64,000 nucleotides of DNA, taken from Ignavibacteriales bacterium (GTDB lineage: Bacteria > Bacteroidota > Ignavibacteria > UBA10030). The stretch is taken from NCBI GenBank assembly GCA_026390575.1, contig JAPLFR010000001.1, forward strand, positions 186,001 to 250,000, read 5' to 3'. Below, one piece after another: positions 44,479 to 53,227 of the stretch. Position 1 is the first letter of the stretch. Each line of letters starts with the position of its first letter. The notes below the pieces were generated by a model. It did no database searches and was not told the DNA's origin. It was given only the letters and a program-made list of their open reading frames with translations. A program made the position numbers and the translations under genes.

Positions 44479-44535
44479 GGTGATTTGAACGATAGCTTGC
44501 GGCCACGATAAAGAATCGCTAAAGCGTCAACCGAA
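44479..44535 (+). promoter_or_regulatory. SAM-II-like riboswitch upstream of metH
   Basis: The stretch carries, in order, TGATTTGAACG, AGCTTGC, GGCCACGATAAAGAA and CGCTAAAGCG, the conserved elements of the SAM-II (SAM-alpha) aptamer (GATTTGA, TTGC, CCACG-TAAA, GCTAAA). SAM-II senses S-adenosylmethionine, the end product of the metH pathway. The following terminator at 44547 is the likely expression platform. I have matched motifs by eye, not scored a covariance model. Confidence 0.7.
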
Positions 44536-44546
44536 ATGAACTTCGA

Positions 44547-44577
44547 TCCCGACGCGAACAACGTTGGGAATTTTTTT
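44547..44577 (+). terminator. Terminator of the metH leader
   Basis: Stem TCCCGACG/CGTTGGGA (one G-T pair) with a 7-base loop, then A and seven T residues, ending 30 bases before metH. Bases GCGTC at 44524-44528 inside the aptamer can pair with GACGC at 44551-44555, providing an antiterminator that competes with the terminator stem. Confidence 0.7.
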
Positions 44578-44606
44578 ATGAAGAAGAAGTAACGAGTTAC
44601 GAGTCG

Positions 44607-47600
44607 ATGAGTAAAACCTTTCTCGAAATATTACGCGATAAAATCATCGTCTTTGATGGTGCAACGGGAACACATTTGCAAGGTCAGGGTTTAACGCCGG
44701 ATGACTTTGGCAGTGAGCAGCTTGATGGATGCAATGAGTATCTTGTCATCTCAAAGCCATCAGCGGTAGAAAATGTACACACCGATTTCCTCGAAGCAGG
44801 ATGTGATGTTATCGAGACAAACTCTTTTGGCGGTACGCGCATTGTGCTTGCAGAATATAGTTTGCAAGATCGTGTATACGAATTGAATTTTAAAGCCGCG
44901 CAAATTGCCAAACGCATTGCACAAGATTATTCCGGCAAGGGACATCAGCGTTTCGTTGCTGGTTCGATGGGACCGACCACAAAACTTCCGTCGCTTGGAC
45001 ATATCAGTTTTAAAGACATGGCGATGGCATATCACGAACAGGCAAAAGGTTTAGCCGAAGGCGGCGTCGATCTGCTGTGTGTTGAAACATGCCAGGATAT
45101 TCTGCAGACGAAAGCAGCGTTGTATGGAGTGTTTGAATATTTTTCCCAGGCGAAAAGGAAATTACCTGTCATTGTTTCCGTGACAATCGAATCCATGGGA
45201 ACGATGCTGCTTGGCACAGAAATATCTGCCGCATTGTCAAGTATCGAACCGTACGATGTTGACGTTATAGGTATCAACTGTGCAACCGGACCGAAAGAGA
45301 TGTCCGAACATATTCGTACACTTGCAGACATTAGTCCTAAACCGATTTTTGTTATGCCGAATGCTGGCATACCGGAAAATATTGGTGGGCACGCACACTA
45401 TCATTTGACACCGGAAGAGATGGCGCACTATCTTTCTCACTTTGTAAAAGATCTCGGTGTCAACGTTGTCGGCGGCTGCTGCGGTACAACGAAGGAACAT
45501 ATCCGTCAACTTGTGCAAGCAGTTGGCCACCTTGCTCCAAAGAAACGCGACTATGAATTTATTCCGGGTGCATCGAGCTTGTATCAATCCGCCGCGTTCC
45601 GCGTTGATAATCCGCCGACACTGATCGGCGAGCGGACGAATGCCAATGGCAGTAAACTCTTCCGCGATCTGTTAGCGAAAGAAGATTGGGAAGGCATCGT
45701 CGCGATGGGACGCGAGCAGGTAAAGGAAGGCGCGCACATGCTGGATGTCTGCGCGGCATATGTGGGGCGCAACGAAGCGGCGGATATGCGCGAAATTATA
45801 ACGCGCTTCAATCAGCAAATTACAATTCCGTTAGTCATTGATTCCACGGAAGCGAATGTGATTGAAGAAGCACTTCAGCGCATTGGTGGCAAGGCTGTCG
45901 TCAATTCTATCAATTTAGAAGATGGCGAAGAACGTATTGGCAAGATTGTGCCTTTGTGCAAAAAATACGGTGCGGCTGTCATCGCATTGACGATTGACGA
46001 GCAGGGGATGGCGAAAACGGCGGAGAACAAACTTTCTATCGCCCGTCGCATTTACAACTTGGTTGTGAACAAGTACGGTATGAAGCCGCACGATGTGATT
46101 TTCGACTCGCTGACATTTACGCTCGGCTCCGGCGATGAAGAATTCCGCCGCTCGGCGATAGAAACAATTGAGTCCATACGGCTCATGAAAAAAGAATTTC
46201 CTGAAGTCCATACATCGCTGGGTGTGAGCAATGTTTCGTTCGGATTATCGCCGGCAACAAGGCAGGTACTGAATAGCGTTTTCCTGCATTACGCAATTGA
46301 AGCAGGACTCGATATGGCGATTGTGCATCAATCGAAAATTCTTCCGCTCTTCAAGATTGATGAAAAAGGGCGCGAGCTTGCGCGGCAATTGGTGTTTGAT
46401 GAAAGGCGGTATGAAGGTGAAGGAGAGAATCGGAAAGTTGTCTTCAATCCATTGACGGAATTAATGGTGCATTACTCCGGCAAGATGAAGGAAGAGAAAG
46501 AATCGAAAGTCGTTGATGGAACGATTGAAGAGCGGTTGAAAAACCGCATCATTGACGGCAGTAAAGTTGGAATACAGGCTGATCTCGATGAAGCATTGAA
46601 GAATTATGCTCCGCTAGAAATCATCAACACTATTCTGCTTGATGGAATGAAGACGGTTGGGACTTTGTTCGGCTCGGGACAGATGCAGCTGCCGTTTGTT
46701 CTTCAATCGGCGGAAGTGATGAAGTCGGCAGTGGCGTACCTTGAACCGTTCATGGAGAAGAATGCGGAGAGCCAAAAGGGAACGATGGTGGTTGCCACCG
46801 TGAAAGGTGATGTGCACGACATTGGCAAAAATTTGGTGGATATTATCCTGACGAACAACGGGTACAAGGTTATCAACCTGGGTATTAAGTGTTCGATAGA
46901 AAAGATGATCGAAGCGGCAAAAGAACACAATGCAGATGTGATCGGAATGAGCGGATTGCTTGTAAAATCTACGCTGGTGATGAAAGAAAATTTGGAAGTG
47001 CTAAACGAACAGAACATCACGATTCCGGTTATTCTCGGCGGCGCGGCACTGACACGGCGTTATGTTGATCAGGATTTAAAATCGGTATACAACGGGAAAG
47101 TCTTCTATGCGAATGATGCCTTTGATGGTCTACGATTGATAGAAGAAATTAAAAGCGGAAAGAAGGGAGATGATAGAAACGAGCGGGGAATTGGTCAAAC
47201 AGAAAAGGAAAACGAAGAAACGCTGATTGGTACAGAAGCAAAGATTGCACTGATGTTTGCAGAAGAGGAAAAGACACCGACGCGATCAAAAATTCGGACG
47301 GATAGTGAAATTCCGAAGCCGCCATTCTGGGGTTCACACGTTGTGGATGATATTTCGCTTGACGAGGTTTTTCGCTACATCAATGAAGCTGCGCTTATTC
47401 GCGGACAGTGGCGGGTGGTGCGCGGAAAGAAGAGCGAAGAGGAATATCGGCGGATTCTTCAGGAACAAATTTATCCGGAATTTGAAACTTTAAAATTAAA
47501 AATTAAAAAAGAAAAACTTTTTGAACCGAAAGTTGTGTATGGATATTTCCCTTGCCAATCGGATGGGAATGATCTTATTATCTATGCAATACCTGATGAC

Positions 47601-48137
47601 ATTTCGAATTTCGAATTTCCAAATTCGAAATTAAAAAAACGGCTTCGGTTTACATTCCCGCGCCAAAAAGATGACCGCTTCTTGTGCATCAGTGATTACT
47701 TCGCGCCGGTGAATTCAGGTAAGATTGATGTCGTGGCATTTCATCTCGTGACTATGGGAAAGGTAGCATCTGAGCACTCGAAGAAGCTTTTTGATTCAAA
47801 TGAATATAAAGAGTATCTTTATTTTCACGGGCTGAGTGTTGAGTCCGCAGAAGCGCTCGCGGAGCTCTGGCATAAGAAGATTCGCGAAGAACTTGGTATT
47901 GCCGGTAAAGATTCACCGGAAATCAAGCGCCTGTTCAGCCAGGGATATCAAGGTTCGCGGTTCAGCTTTGGCTATCCAGCGTGTCCGAATCTTGAAGATC
48001 ACAAAAAGCTTTTTGATTTGCTGAAACCGGAGCGCATCGGCGTGACAATGACCGACGAGTTTATGCTGAATCCTGAACAATCAACAGATGCTATCGTTGT
48101 TCATCATCCTGAAGCGAGGTACTTTAATATCAAGTAA
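44607..48137 (+). CDS. metH: Cobalamin-dependent methionine synthase
   Basis: Full-length cytoplasmic enzyme of 1176 residues transferring the methyl group of methyl-tetrahydrofolate to homocysteine. Domains in order: homocysteine/zinc (1-320; VIGINCATGP and GGCCGTTKE with the Cys ligands), folate-binding (about 345-600; IGERTNANGSKLFRDLL, VIDSTE), cobalamin cap (about 645-730), B12-binding with His737 in GDVHDIGKNL (about 730-870) and the activation domain (about 900-1176; PEFETLKLKI, GYPACPNLEDHKK, MTDEFMLNPE). All four modules are in one chain, so no separate reactivase is needed. The SAM-II-like leader predicts repression when SAM is abundant. Its cofactor fits with the PduO-type adenosyltransferase at 50753 and queG nearby as users of cobalamin. 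Confidence 0.98.
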   Translation: MSKTFLEILRDKIIVFDGATGTHLQGQGLTPDDFGSEQLDGCNEYLVISKPSAVENVHTDFLEAGCDVIETNSFGGTRIVLAEYSLQDRVYELNFKAAQIAKRIAQDYSGKGHQRFVAGSMGPTTKLPSLGHISFKDMAMAYHEQAKGLAEGGVDLLCVETCQDILQTKAALYGVFEYFSQAKRKLPVIVSVTIESMGTMLLGTEISAALSSIEPYDVDVIGINCATGPKEMSEHIRTLADISPKPIFVMPNAGIPENIGGHAHYHLTPEEMAHYLSHFVKDLGVNVVGGCCGTTKEHIRQLVQAVGHLAPKKRDYEFIPGASSLYQSAAFRVDNPPTLIGERTNANGSKLFRDLLAKEDWEGIVAMGREQVKEGAHMLDVCAAYVGRNEAADMREIITRFNQQITIPLVIDSTEANVIEEALQRIGGKAVVNSINLEDGEERIGKIVPLCKKYGAAVIALTIDEQGMAKTAENKLSIARRIYNLVVNKYGMKPHDVIFDSLTFTLGSGDEEFRRSAIETIESIRLMKKEFPEVHTSLGVSNVSFGLSPATRQVLNSVFLHYAIEAGLDMAIVHQSKILPLFKIDEKGRELARQLVFDERRYEGEGENRKVVFNPLTELMVHYSGKMKEEKESKVVDGTIEERLKNRIIDGSKVGIQADLDEALKNYAPLEIINTILLDGMKTVGTLFGSGQMQLPFVLQSAEVMKSAVAYLEPFMEKNAESQKGTMVVATVKGDVHDIGKNLVDIILTNNGYKVINLGIKCSIEKMIEAAKEHNADVIGMSGLLVKSTLVMKENLEVLNEQNITIPVILGGAALTRRYVDQDLKSVYNGKVFYANDAFDGLRLIEEIKSGKKGDDRNERGIGQTEKENEETLIGTEAKIALMFAEEEKTPTRSKIRTDSEIPKPPFWGSHVVDDISLDEVFRYINEAALIRGQWRVVRGKKSEEEYRRILQEQIYPEFETLKLKIKKEKLFEPKVVYGYFPCQSDGNDLIIYAIPDDISNFEFPNSKLKKRLRFTFPRQKDDRFLCISDYFAPVNSGKIDVVAFHLVTMGKVASEHSKKLFDSNEYKEYLYFHGLSVESAEALAELWHKKIREELGIAGKDSPEIKRLFSQGYQGSRFSFGYPACPNLEDHKKLFDLLKPERIGVTMTDEFMLNPEQSTDAIVVHHPEARYFNIK

Positions 48138-48236
48138 AAAATTGAAAGTATAACGTAAGTAAGTATTAAGACAAAATATTGTTAAAAGTAAACAGCTGAT
48201 AACTGACAACTGATAACTTTTATATAAGGATCAACT

Positions 48237-48872
48237 ATGCCACATCTAGTACTTCTCCGTCATGGAGAATCACAATGGAATCTTGAAAACCGTTTTACCG
48301 GCTGGGTGGATATTCCTCTTTCGCCAAAAGGCGAAAAGGAAGCGAGCCAAGCAGGAGAGAAGCTCAAAGGATATAAATTCGATAAAGGATACACATCCGT
48401 TCTCAGACGTGCTATCAACACGATGGATATTGTTCTAAAAATCATAGGTCAAAGTAATCTTCCTCTTGATCGGGACAAGGCACTGAATGAACGTCACTAT
48501 GGTGCTCTGCAGGGATTGAATAAAGCCGATATCGGTAAACAGTATGGTGAAGAACAGTTGAAAATCTGGCGCCGCAGTTACGATGTACCGCCGCCGAGAG
48601 ATGTGACCGAACTGAATCCCGACGGTATTAGCGAGAGCCTAAAGGACACAGCCGCGCGCACGCTGCCGTATTTTGAAGCAAAGATCATTCCCGATGTTCT
48701 CGCCGGCAAGAATGTGATTGTCGCGGCACATGGAAATAGTCTGCGTTCCATTGTTATGCGGTTAGACAACCTTACAAAAGAACAAGTGCTGGAACTTAAT
48801 ATCCCTACAGGTGTTCCATTATTATATGTCTATGACAGCAATGGAAAAATCACAGAACATCGATATTTGTAA
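48237..48872 (+). CDS. gpmA: 2,3-Bisphosphoglycerate-dependent phosphoglycerate mutase
   Basis: Glycolytic enzyme of 211 residues in the histidine phosphatase superfamily, interconverting 3- and 2-phosphoglycerate. Catalytic phospho-His9 in LLRHGESQWN, then FTGWVDIPLS, RAINTMDIVL, LNERHYGALQGLNK and the second catalytic His in VAAHGNSLRSIVMRL. It is about 20-35 residues shorter than many dPGMs, mainly in the C-terminal tail. Motifs are all present. ATAAGGATC precedes the ATG. Confidence 0.93.
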   Translation: MPHLVLLRHGESQWNLENRFTGWVDIPLSPKGEKEASQAGEKLKGYKFDKGYTSVLRRAINTMDIVLKIIGQSNLPLDRDKALNERHYGALQGLNKADIGKQYGEEQLKIWRRSYDVPPPRDVTELNPDGISESLKDTAARTLPYFEAKIIPDVLAGKNVIVAAHGNSLRSIVMRLDNLTKEQVLELNIPTGVPLLYVYDSNGKITEHRYL

Positions 48873-49023
48873 AAAACAGGCAATATTTTTGCGGAATTTC
48901 CGCTTGCATTTCGGTTGTCTCTTTTGCATATTCGATGCGTCAAAATTAGAGTTGTAATTGCATGATCCCGCATTGATAACGAGACAACTCATCACTAAAG
49001 TTTTTTAATCAAGGAGACACCCT

Positions 49024-49362
49024 ATGGCGACGAAGATCACTGAAGAATGTATTAACTGTGGCGCATGTGAACCTGAATGCCCGAATACGGCAATCTACTC
49101 CAGCGGCACATCTTATGAATTAGGCGGAAAAACATTTGACGCATTATCTAAGGATTTCTATTATATCGTTCCTGAAAAATGCACTGAGTGCGTCGGCCAC
49201 TTCGATCAAGAGCAGTGCGCGGCGGTTTGTCCGGTTGATTGCTGCGTACCGGATCCGGAACATGTTGAAACGGAAGAGCAATTAGCTGCAAAAGCAAAGG
49301 TGATTCACCCCGAAAAAACCTTCGGAGAATTAAACGCGTCAAACTCGCGTTTCCGCAAGTAA
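49024..49362 (+). CDS. YfhL-type 4Fe-4S dicluster ferredoxin
   Basis: Electron carrier of 112 residues with two 4Fe-4S sites: [13 protein letters not shown] (residues about 10-22) and [20 protein letters not shown] (about 57-76), the second with a widened spacing between the second and third cysteines, as in YfhL/Alvin-type ferredoxins. Cytoplasmic. AAGGAGAC lies 5 bases before ATG. A terminator follows, so it is probably monocistronic. Confidence 0.92.
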   Translation: MATKITEECINCGACEPECPNTAIYSSGTSYELGGKTFDALSKDFYYIVPEKCTECVGHFDQEQCAAVCPVDCCVPDPEHVETEEQLAAKAKVIHPEKTFGELNASNSRFRK

Positions 49363-49382
49363 TAACTGAGCGGTTAGTTTTT

Positions 49383-49421
49383 AAAGTCGGTTCTTCCAAC
49401 AGCGAGGGACCGACTTTTTTT
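49383..49421 (+). terminator. Intrinsic terminator after ferredoxin gene
   Basis: Perfect 9-bp stem AAAGTCGGT/ACCGACTTT with a 17-base loop and a seven-T run. Confidence 0.85.
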
Positions 49422-49451
49422 ATTTTGACCACTGCATGCGCCGGGAGGAAA

Positions 49452-49790
49452 ATGATCGGATTTGAAAAGGTTGCACAGGTTGATGAAATTACCCAAGCGT
49501 TTCCCAAACGCGTTAAAGTTGGAGAATGCGAATGTGTGCTCCTTCGCGTTGGGGAACAAATATTTGCTATCGAAAATCTTTGTCCGCATCAGCGGTATGC
49601 AGTTTTTCACCAAGGGATATTGGAACAACACACGATTACTTGCCCTATGCATGGCTGGAGTTTCGATATAAGGACCGGAAAAGCGGTAACGGGGAGCGGG
49701 CGCTTGAATATCCTTGAGGTTCGTGTGGATAAAAACAATGTCTGGATAAAAAAGTCTGAAGATGAGAACATACTTCCTGGATCCTCATAG
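49452..49790 (+). CDS. Rieske-type ferredoxin
   Basis: Small 2Fe-2S protein of 112 residues. Both halves of the Rieske motif are visible: C-P-H in NLCPHQRYAVFHQG and C-P-M-H in ITCPMHGWSFD. ATG 49452 has GGGAGG 6 bases upstream; TTG 49425 would add nine residues with no match. It resembles NirD/BphF-type soluble Rieske proteins. It lies 5 bases upstream of queG, suggesting co-transcription, though a Rieske partner is not established for QueG. Confidence 0.9.
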   Translation: MIGFEKVAQVDEITQAFPKRVKVGECECVLLRVGEQIFAIENLCPHQRYAVFHQGILEQHTITCPMHGWSFDIRTGKAVTGSGRLNILEVRVDKNNVWIKKSEDENILPGSS

Positions 49791-49795
49791 GGCGT

Positions 49796-50737
49796 ATGAA
49801 ATTATCCCTCACATACCGCATAAAAACGAAAGCTCATGAGCTCGGCTTCTCCGGCATCGGAATCGCACGCGCTGAAGTATTGAATGAAGAAGAAAACCAT
49901 ATACGCGAATGGTTTGCCCGCGGTTATCATGCTTCGATGAAATGGTTGGAACGTGATCTCGAGAAACGTCTTGACGTAACGAAAATCCTCCCGAAGGCGA
50001 AATCAGTAATTTGTGTCGCTCTCAATTATTATACACCATCACAACATTCCAACGCCGCTGATGTTGGTAAAATATCAAGATACGCCTGGGGTGATGATTA
50101 TCACTTTGTGCTGACGAATCGGTTGGAGAAGTTGTATGAATTTATTAAGTCGGAAATTCCTGGAGCTGAAGGGAAAATTTATGTTGATACCGGGCCGGTG
50201 ATGGATAAAGCCTGGGCTGTTCGTGCCGGTATCGGATGGTTGGGGAAGCATACAAATATTATTACACGGAAGTTCGGGTCGTGGGTATTCCTTGGAGAAA
50301 TCTTGATCGATGCAGAACTGGAATACGACACGCCGATGGTAGACTACTGCGGCACGTGCACTGCATGCATTGATGCGTGTCCGACACAGGCAATCGTTCA
50401 GCCGTATGTACTCGATGCTCACAAATGTATCTCCTACCTGACCATCGAACATCGCAGTGAATTGCCACAAGAGATTGTTTCGAATTTTCAGAATTGGATA
50501 TATGGGTGCGATATTTGTCAGGATGTTTGCCCATGGAATCGATTTCAGCATGAGACGAAAGAACCGGCTTTCCAGCCGCGGGAAGAAAATGTTGCACCCA
50601 GGTTGACAGAACTTGCCGAAATGCATCAGGAAGAATTCAGCCGGCGGTTCCGAAAAAGCCCCATAAAACGTACGAAGCATTCCGGAATGACCCGAAATGC
50701 AAAAGCCGTATTGGAATCTTTCAAAGATATAACATAA
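49796..50737 (+). CDS. queG: Epoxyqueuosine reductase QueG
   Basis: Cobalamin- and 4Fe-4S-dependent enzyme of 313 residues that reduces epoxyqueuosine to queuosine in tRNA. Landmarks: LGFSGIGIARAEVL, YFTP-type NYYTPSQHSN, GDDYHFVLTNRLEKL, VDTGPVMDKAWAVRAGIGWL and the two clusters CGTCTACIDACPTQAI and CDICQDVCPWNRF. Complete. Downstream, 16 bases away, is a cobalamin adenosyltransferase gene. A decayed partial copy of this gene lies at 52896-53077. Confidence 0.97.
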   Translation: MKLSLTYRIKTKAHELGFSGIGIARAEVLNEEENHIREWFARGYHASMKWLERDLEKRLDVTKILPKAKSVICVALNYYTPSQHSNAADVGKISRYAWGDDYHFVLTNRLEKLYEFIKSEIPGAEGKIYVDTGPVMDKAWAVRAGIGWLGKHTNIITRKFGSWVFLGEILIDAELEYDTPMVDYCGTCTACIDACPTQAIVQPYVLDAHKCISYLTIEHRSELPQEIVSNFQNWIYGCDICQDVCPWNRFQHETKEPAFQPREENVAPRLTELAEMHQEEFSRRFRKSPIKRTKHSGMTRNAKAVLESFKDIT

Positions 50738-50752
50738 CATCAACAATAAAGA

Positions 50753-51313
50753 ATGAGTATGAAAATTTATACTAAAACCGGCGACACAGGCGATACTTCA
50801 CTTTTTGGAGGCAAGCGTGTCCCGAAAAGCTCACTCCGCATCGATGCGTACGGCACAGTAGATGAATTGAATGCACTGCTTGGAGTTTCCCGTGCCCTCA
50901 AACCTCACACTGAAGTGGACAGCATTCTTGAGCAAATTCAGAATCAGCTTTTTGTGCTTGGTGCCGATCTCGCCACACCTTTCGATACTACGCCGATGAA
51001 GATGAAACGCGTTCAACAAAATGAAATTCAAATTCTTGAAGAAACAATTGATCGATTGGATGCACAATTAGAACCTTTGAAATCATTTATTCTTCCTGGC
51101 GGTTCGGCCGTGAGTGCGCAGCTGCATGTTGCAAGGACAGTCTGCCGCCGTGCCGAACGGTTCGTAGATGCGCTTGGAAGAAAAGAAGAGATTGGAAAAT
51201 TTCCGCTCGTGTATCTCAATCGGCTTGCCGATCTTTTGTTTGTATTGGCGCGCTATGCAAATAAGATTTCAAAGGTGAATGAAATTTCCTGGCATCCAAC
51301 ATCCGAGATTTGA
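50753..51313 (+). CDS. PduO-type cob(I)alamin adenosyltransferase
   Basis: Cytoplasmic enzyme of 186 residues that attaches adenosyl to cob(I)alamin using ATP. Signature: KIYTKTGDTGDTSLFGGKRV at the N-terminus (ATP site), DAYGTVDELNALLGVSRA, FILPGGSAVSAQLHVARTVC and CRRAERFV. ATG 50753 or ATG 50759 are both possible. It is 16 bases after queG. With metH and queG it forms a cobalamin-linked neighbourhood. Confidence 0.93.
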   Translation: MSMKIYTKTGDTGDTSLFGGKRVPKSSLRIDAYGTVDELNALLGVSRALKPHTEVDSILEQIQNQLFVLGADLATPFDTTPMKMKRVQQNEIQILEETIDRLDAQLEPLKSFILPGGSAVSAQLHVARTVCRRAERFVDALGRKEEIGKFPLVYLNRLADLLFVLARYANKISKVNEISWHPTSEI

Positions 51314-51513
51314 TCGCCCGAAAATCGGAAGAACAGGACACTAGTAGCTGAGCAGTTCCCACGAGAATGATCGGCACTCCTGTGTAGGTCTTTCGTCCAT
51401 TGAATTCGTGGTTATAAAGAGAATTGAAAATTTCTATTGCCTTTCTGTTTGACTTCAACTATCTTTTCATAATCCCTTTTTGTCTTTCATGATGTAACCC
51501 TTTTTAATAAAGG

Positions 51514-52689
51514 ATGAGTGCCTTGTCCTCTCCGCTTTCAATTCTTTTGCTTGAAGACGATCCATCGTCAATCCGTCTCTTTACACGGAAGACACAATCT
51601 GCTCCTGTGGAGATGATCGTGAAAGATGTTCGCAACAAAGAAGCATTCCTTCGTGAGCTTGAAGCACCCCGATTTGATTGCATTGTCATCGATTATACGC
51701 TTCCTGATATCAATGGACTCGAAGCACTCCGGTTTGTCAATGAACTTGCACCCGGAACACCAACGATTATTTATACCGGCTCTGTAGGGGAAGAAAAAGC
51801 TGTTGAATGCATGAAAGAAGGGGCATCCGAATTTCTTTTAAAGACAAACAGCATTCGATTGGTTCCCGCGATTCTTTCTGTTGTGAATCAGAAACGTGAT
51901 CGTGAGGCGCGTATGCGCGCGGAAGAAGCACAGAGACAAAGCGAAGCACGGTTCAAAGCGCTTGCGGAGATGAGTACTGCCCTCATTGTGATTTACCAGG
52001 GGGAACGATTCACATATGTAAATACTGCTTCAGAACAGATTACCGGCTACACAAAAGATGAATTGCTCAATATGAAATTTTGGGAGTTAGTGCATCCGGA
52101 GTATCGCGAGATGGTTCATCAGCGAGGATTAGCACGGCAGCGCAATGAAAATGTACCGGCTCGTTATGAATTTAAAATCGTAACGAAAGACGGAAAAGAG
52201 CGATGGATGGATTTTGCCGCAAGCGCGATTCATTATGAAGGTATTCCTGCAGGACTAGGTATTGCGTTTGACGTAACGGATCGAAAACGTATAGAAGAAC
52301 AATTGCAGGCATCAGAGCTGAGGTACCGTCTGCTTTTTACAGCCAATCCGCATCCAATGTGGCTCTATGACATCGATACACTGCAATTTTTAGAAGTGAA
52401 TGATGCCGCGGTGCATTACTATGGTTACAGCCGCGAAGAATTTCTTTCCATGTCGATCAGGGATATTCGACCGGAGGAAGATAATAAGGCTTTAACGAAG
52501 CATTTGAAGAAAACTTCAGAGCACGATGGATTTAATGAAGCTGGGGTGTGGCGTCATCGGAAGAAGAACGGCAAGATTGTCGAAGTCGAAATCATTTCAC
52601 ATACACTGGAATTCAACGGGCATAACGCGAAGATGATCCTGGCTACTGAAATCACAAAACCAAAACGCACCAAGAAAAAGAAAATATAG
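51514..52689 (+). CDS. Response-regulator/PAS protein (REC-PAS-PAS), no output domain
   Basis: Cytoplasmic protein of 391 residues. Receiver domain (about 8-125) with acidic pair in LLLEDDPSS, phosphoacceptor Asp in VIDYTLPDING and Lys in FLLKTN; then PAS1 (about 150-265, FTYVNTASEQITGYTKDELL) and PAS2 (about 275-385, WLYDIDTLQFLEVNDAAVHY). The C-terminus ends KKKKI after a DITK-like linker with no kinase, GGDEF, EAL or DNA-binding domain. It probably relays a signal by protein-protein contact or is a kinase that has lost its C-terminal half. AAAGG overlaps the start region. Confidence 0.88.
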   Translation: MSALSSPLSILLLEDDPSSIRLFTRKTQSAPVEMIVKDVRNKEAFLRELEAPRFDCIVIDYTLPDINGLEALRFVNELAPGTPTIIYTGSVGEEKAVECMKEGASEFLLKTNSIRLVPAILSVVNQKRDREARMRAEEAQRQSEARFKALAEMSTALIVIYQGERFTYVNTASEQITGYTKDELLNMKFWELVHPEYREMVHQRGLARQRNENVPARYEFKIVTKDGKERWMDFAASAIHYEGIPAGLGIAFDVTDRKRIEEQLQASELRYRLLFTANPHPMWLYDIDTLQFLEVNDAAVHYYGYSREEFLSMSIRDIRPEEDNKALTKHLKKTSEHDGFNEAGVWRHRKKNGKIVEVEIISHTLEFNGHNAKMILATEITKPKRTKKKKI

Positions 52690-52895
52690 TATTTCAATTT
52701 AACATTCGAATCACAAGACATAATCACTCTACCAGCGATCAATCAATGGAGATGATCGATCATAAGATCAGGAGTATTCCACGCGAGCTTTGACTGCCTT
52801 CATTCGGACATTGGTGCATGTTGCACCAAACAATTCCTTCTTGTACTACGTTAGCCCAGCATAAAACAGAATGAGACCTTCTCAGAGAGTATCTG

Positions 52896-53077
52896 CTCAA
52901 TGGAGAAATCTTGGTCGGGCCGGAACTGGAATACAGTATGCCGATGTTAGACTACTGCGAATGAGTCAGGAAGAGTTCAGCCGGCGGTTCAGAAGAAGTT
53001 CCATGAAACGGCTAAAGCATTCCGGATTAACTGGAAATGCGAAAACTGTACTTGAATCTCATAGAAGTTCAAAGTAG
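52896..53077 (+). pseudogene. Deleted and decayed copy of queG
   Basis: One frame gives NGEILVGPELEYSMPMLDYC, matching QueG LGEILIDAELEYDTPMVDYC; two bases later another frame gives MSQEEFSRRFRRSSMKRLKH then SGLTGNAKTVLES, matching the QueG C-terminus MHQEEFSRRFRKSPIKRTKH then SGMTRNAKAVLES. About 280 bases encoding both Fe-S clusters are missing between the two parts. The open frame 52871-53077 is therefore not a real gene. Confidence 0.85.
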
Positions 53078-53227
53078 TTTTGTTGTGCAGTCTAAGATTC
53101 TGAATCCTTTTTAGACTGAGTTTCATCTAATAGAGTGAAAGTTATCAGATATCAGTTGTATAAGTAAAAGACAATTTTTAAATCATAAAATCATTAAATC
53201 TCTAGATCACTAAATCGAAAATCGAAT

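Noticed and set aside
52871-53077. 68-residue open frame
   Set aside because: It joins out-of-frame sequence to the decayed C-terminus of a queG copy.
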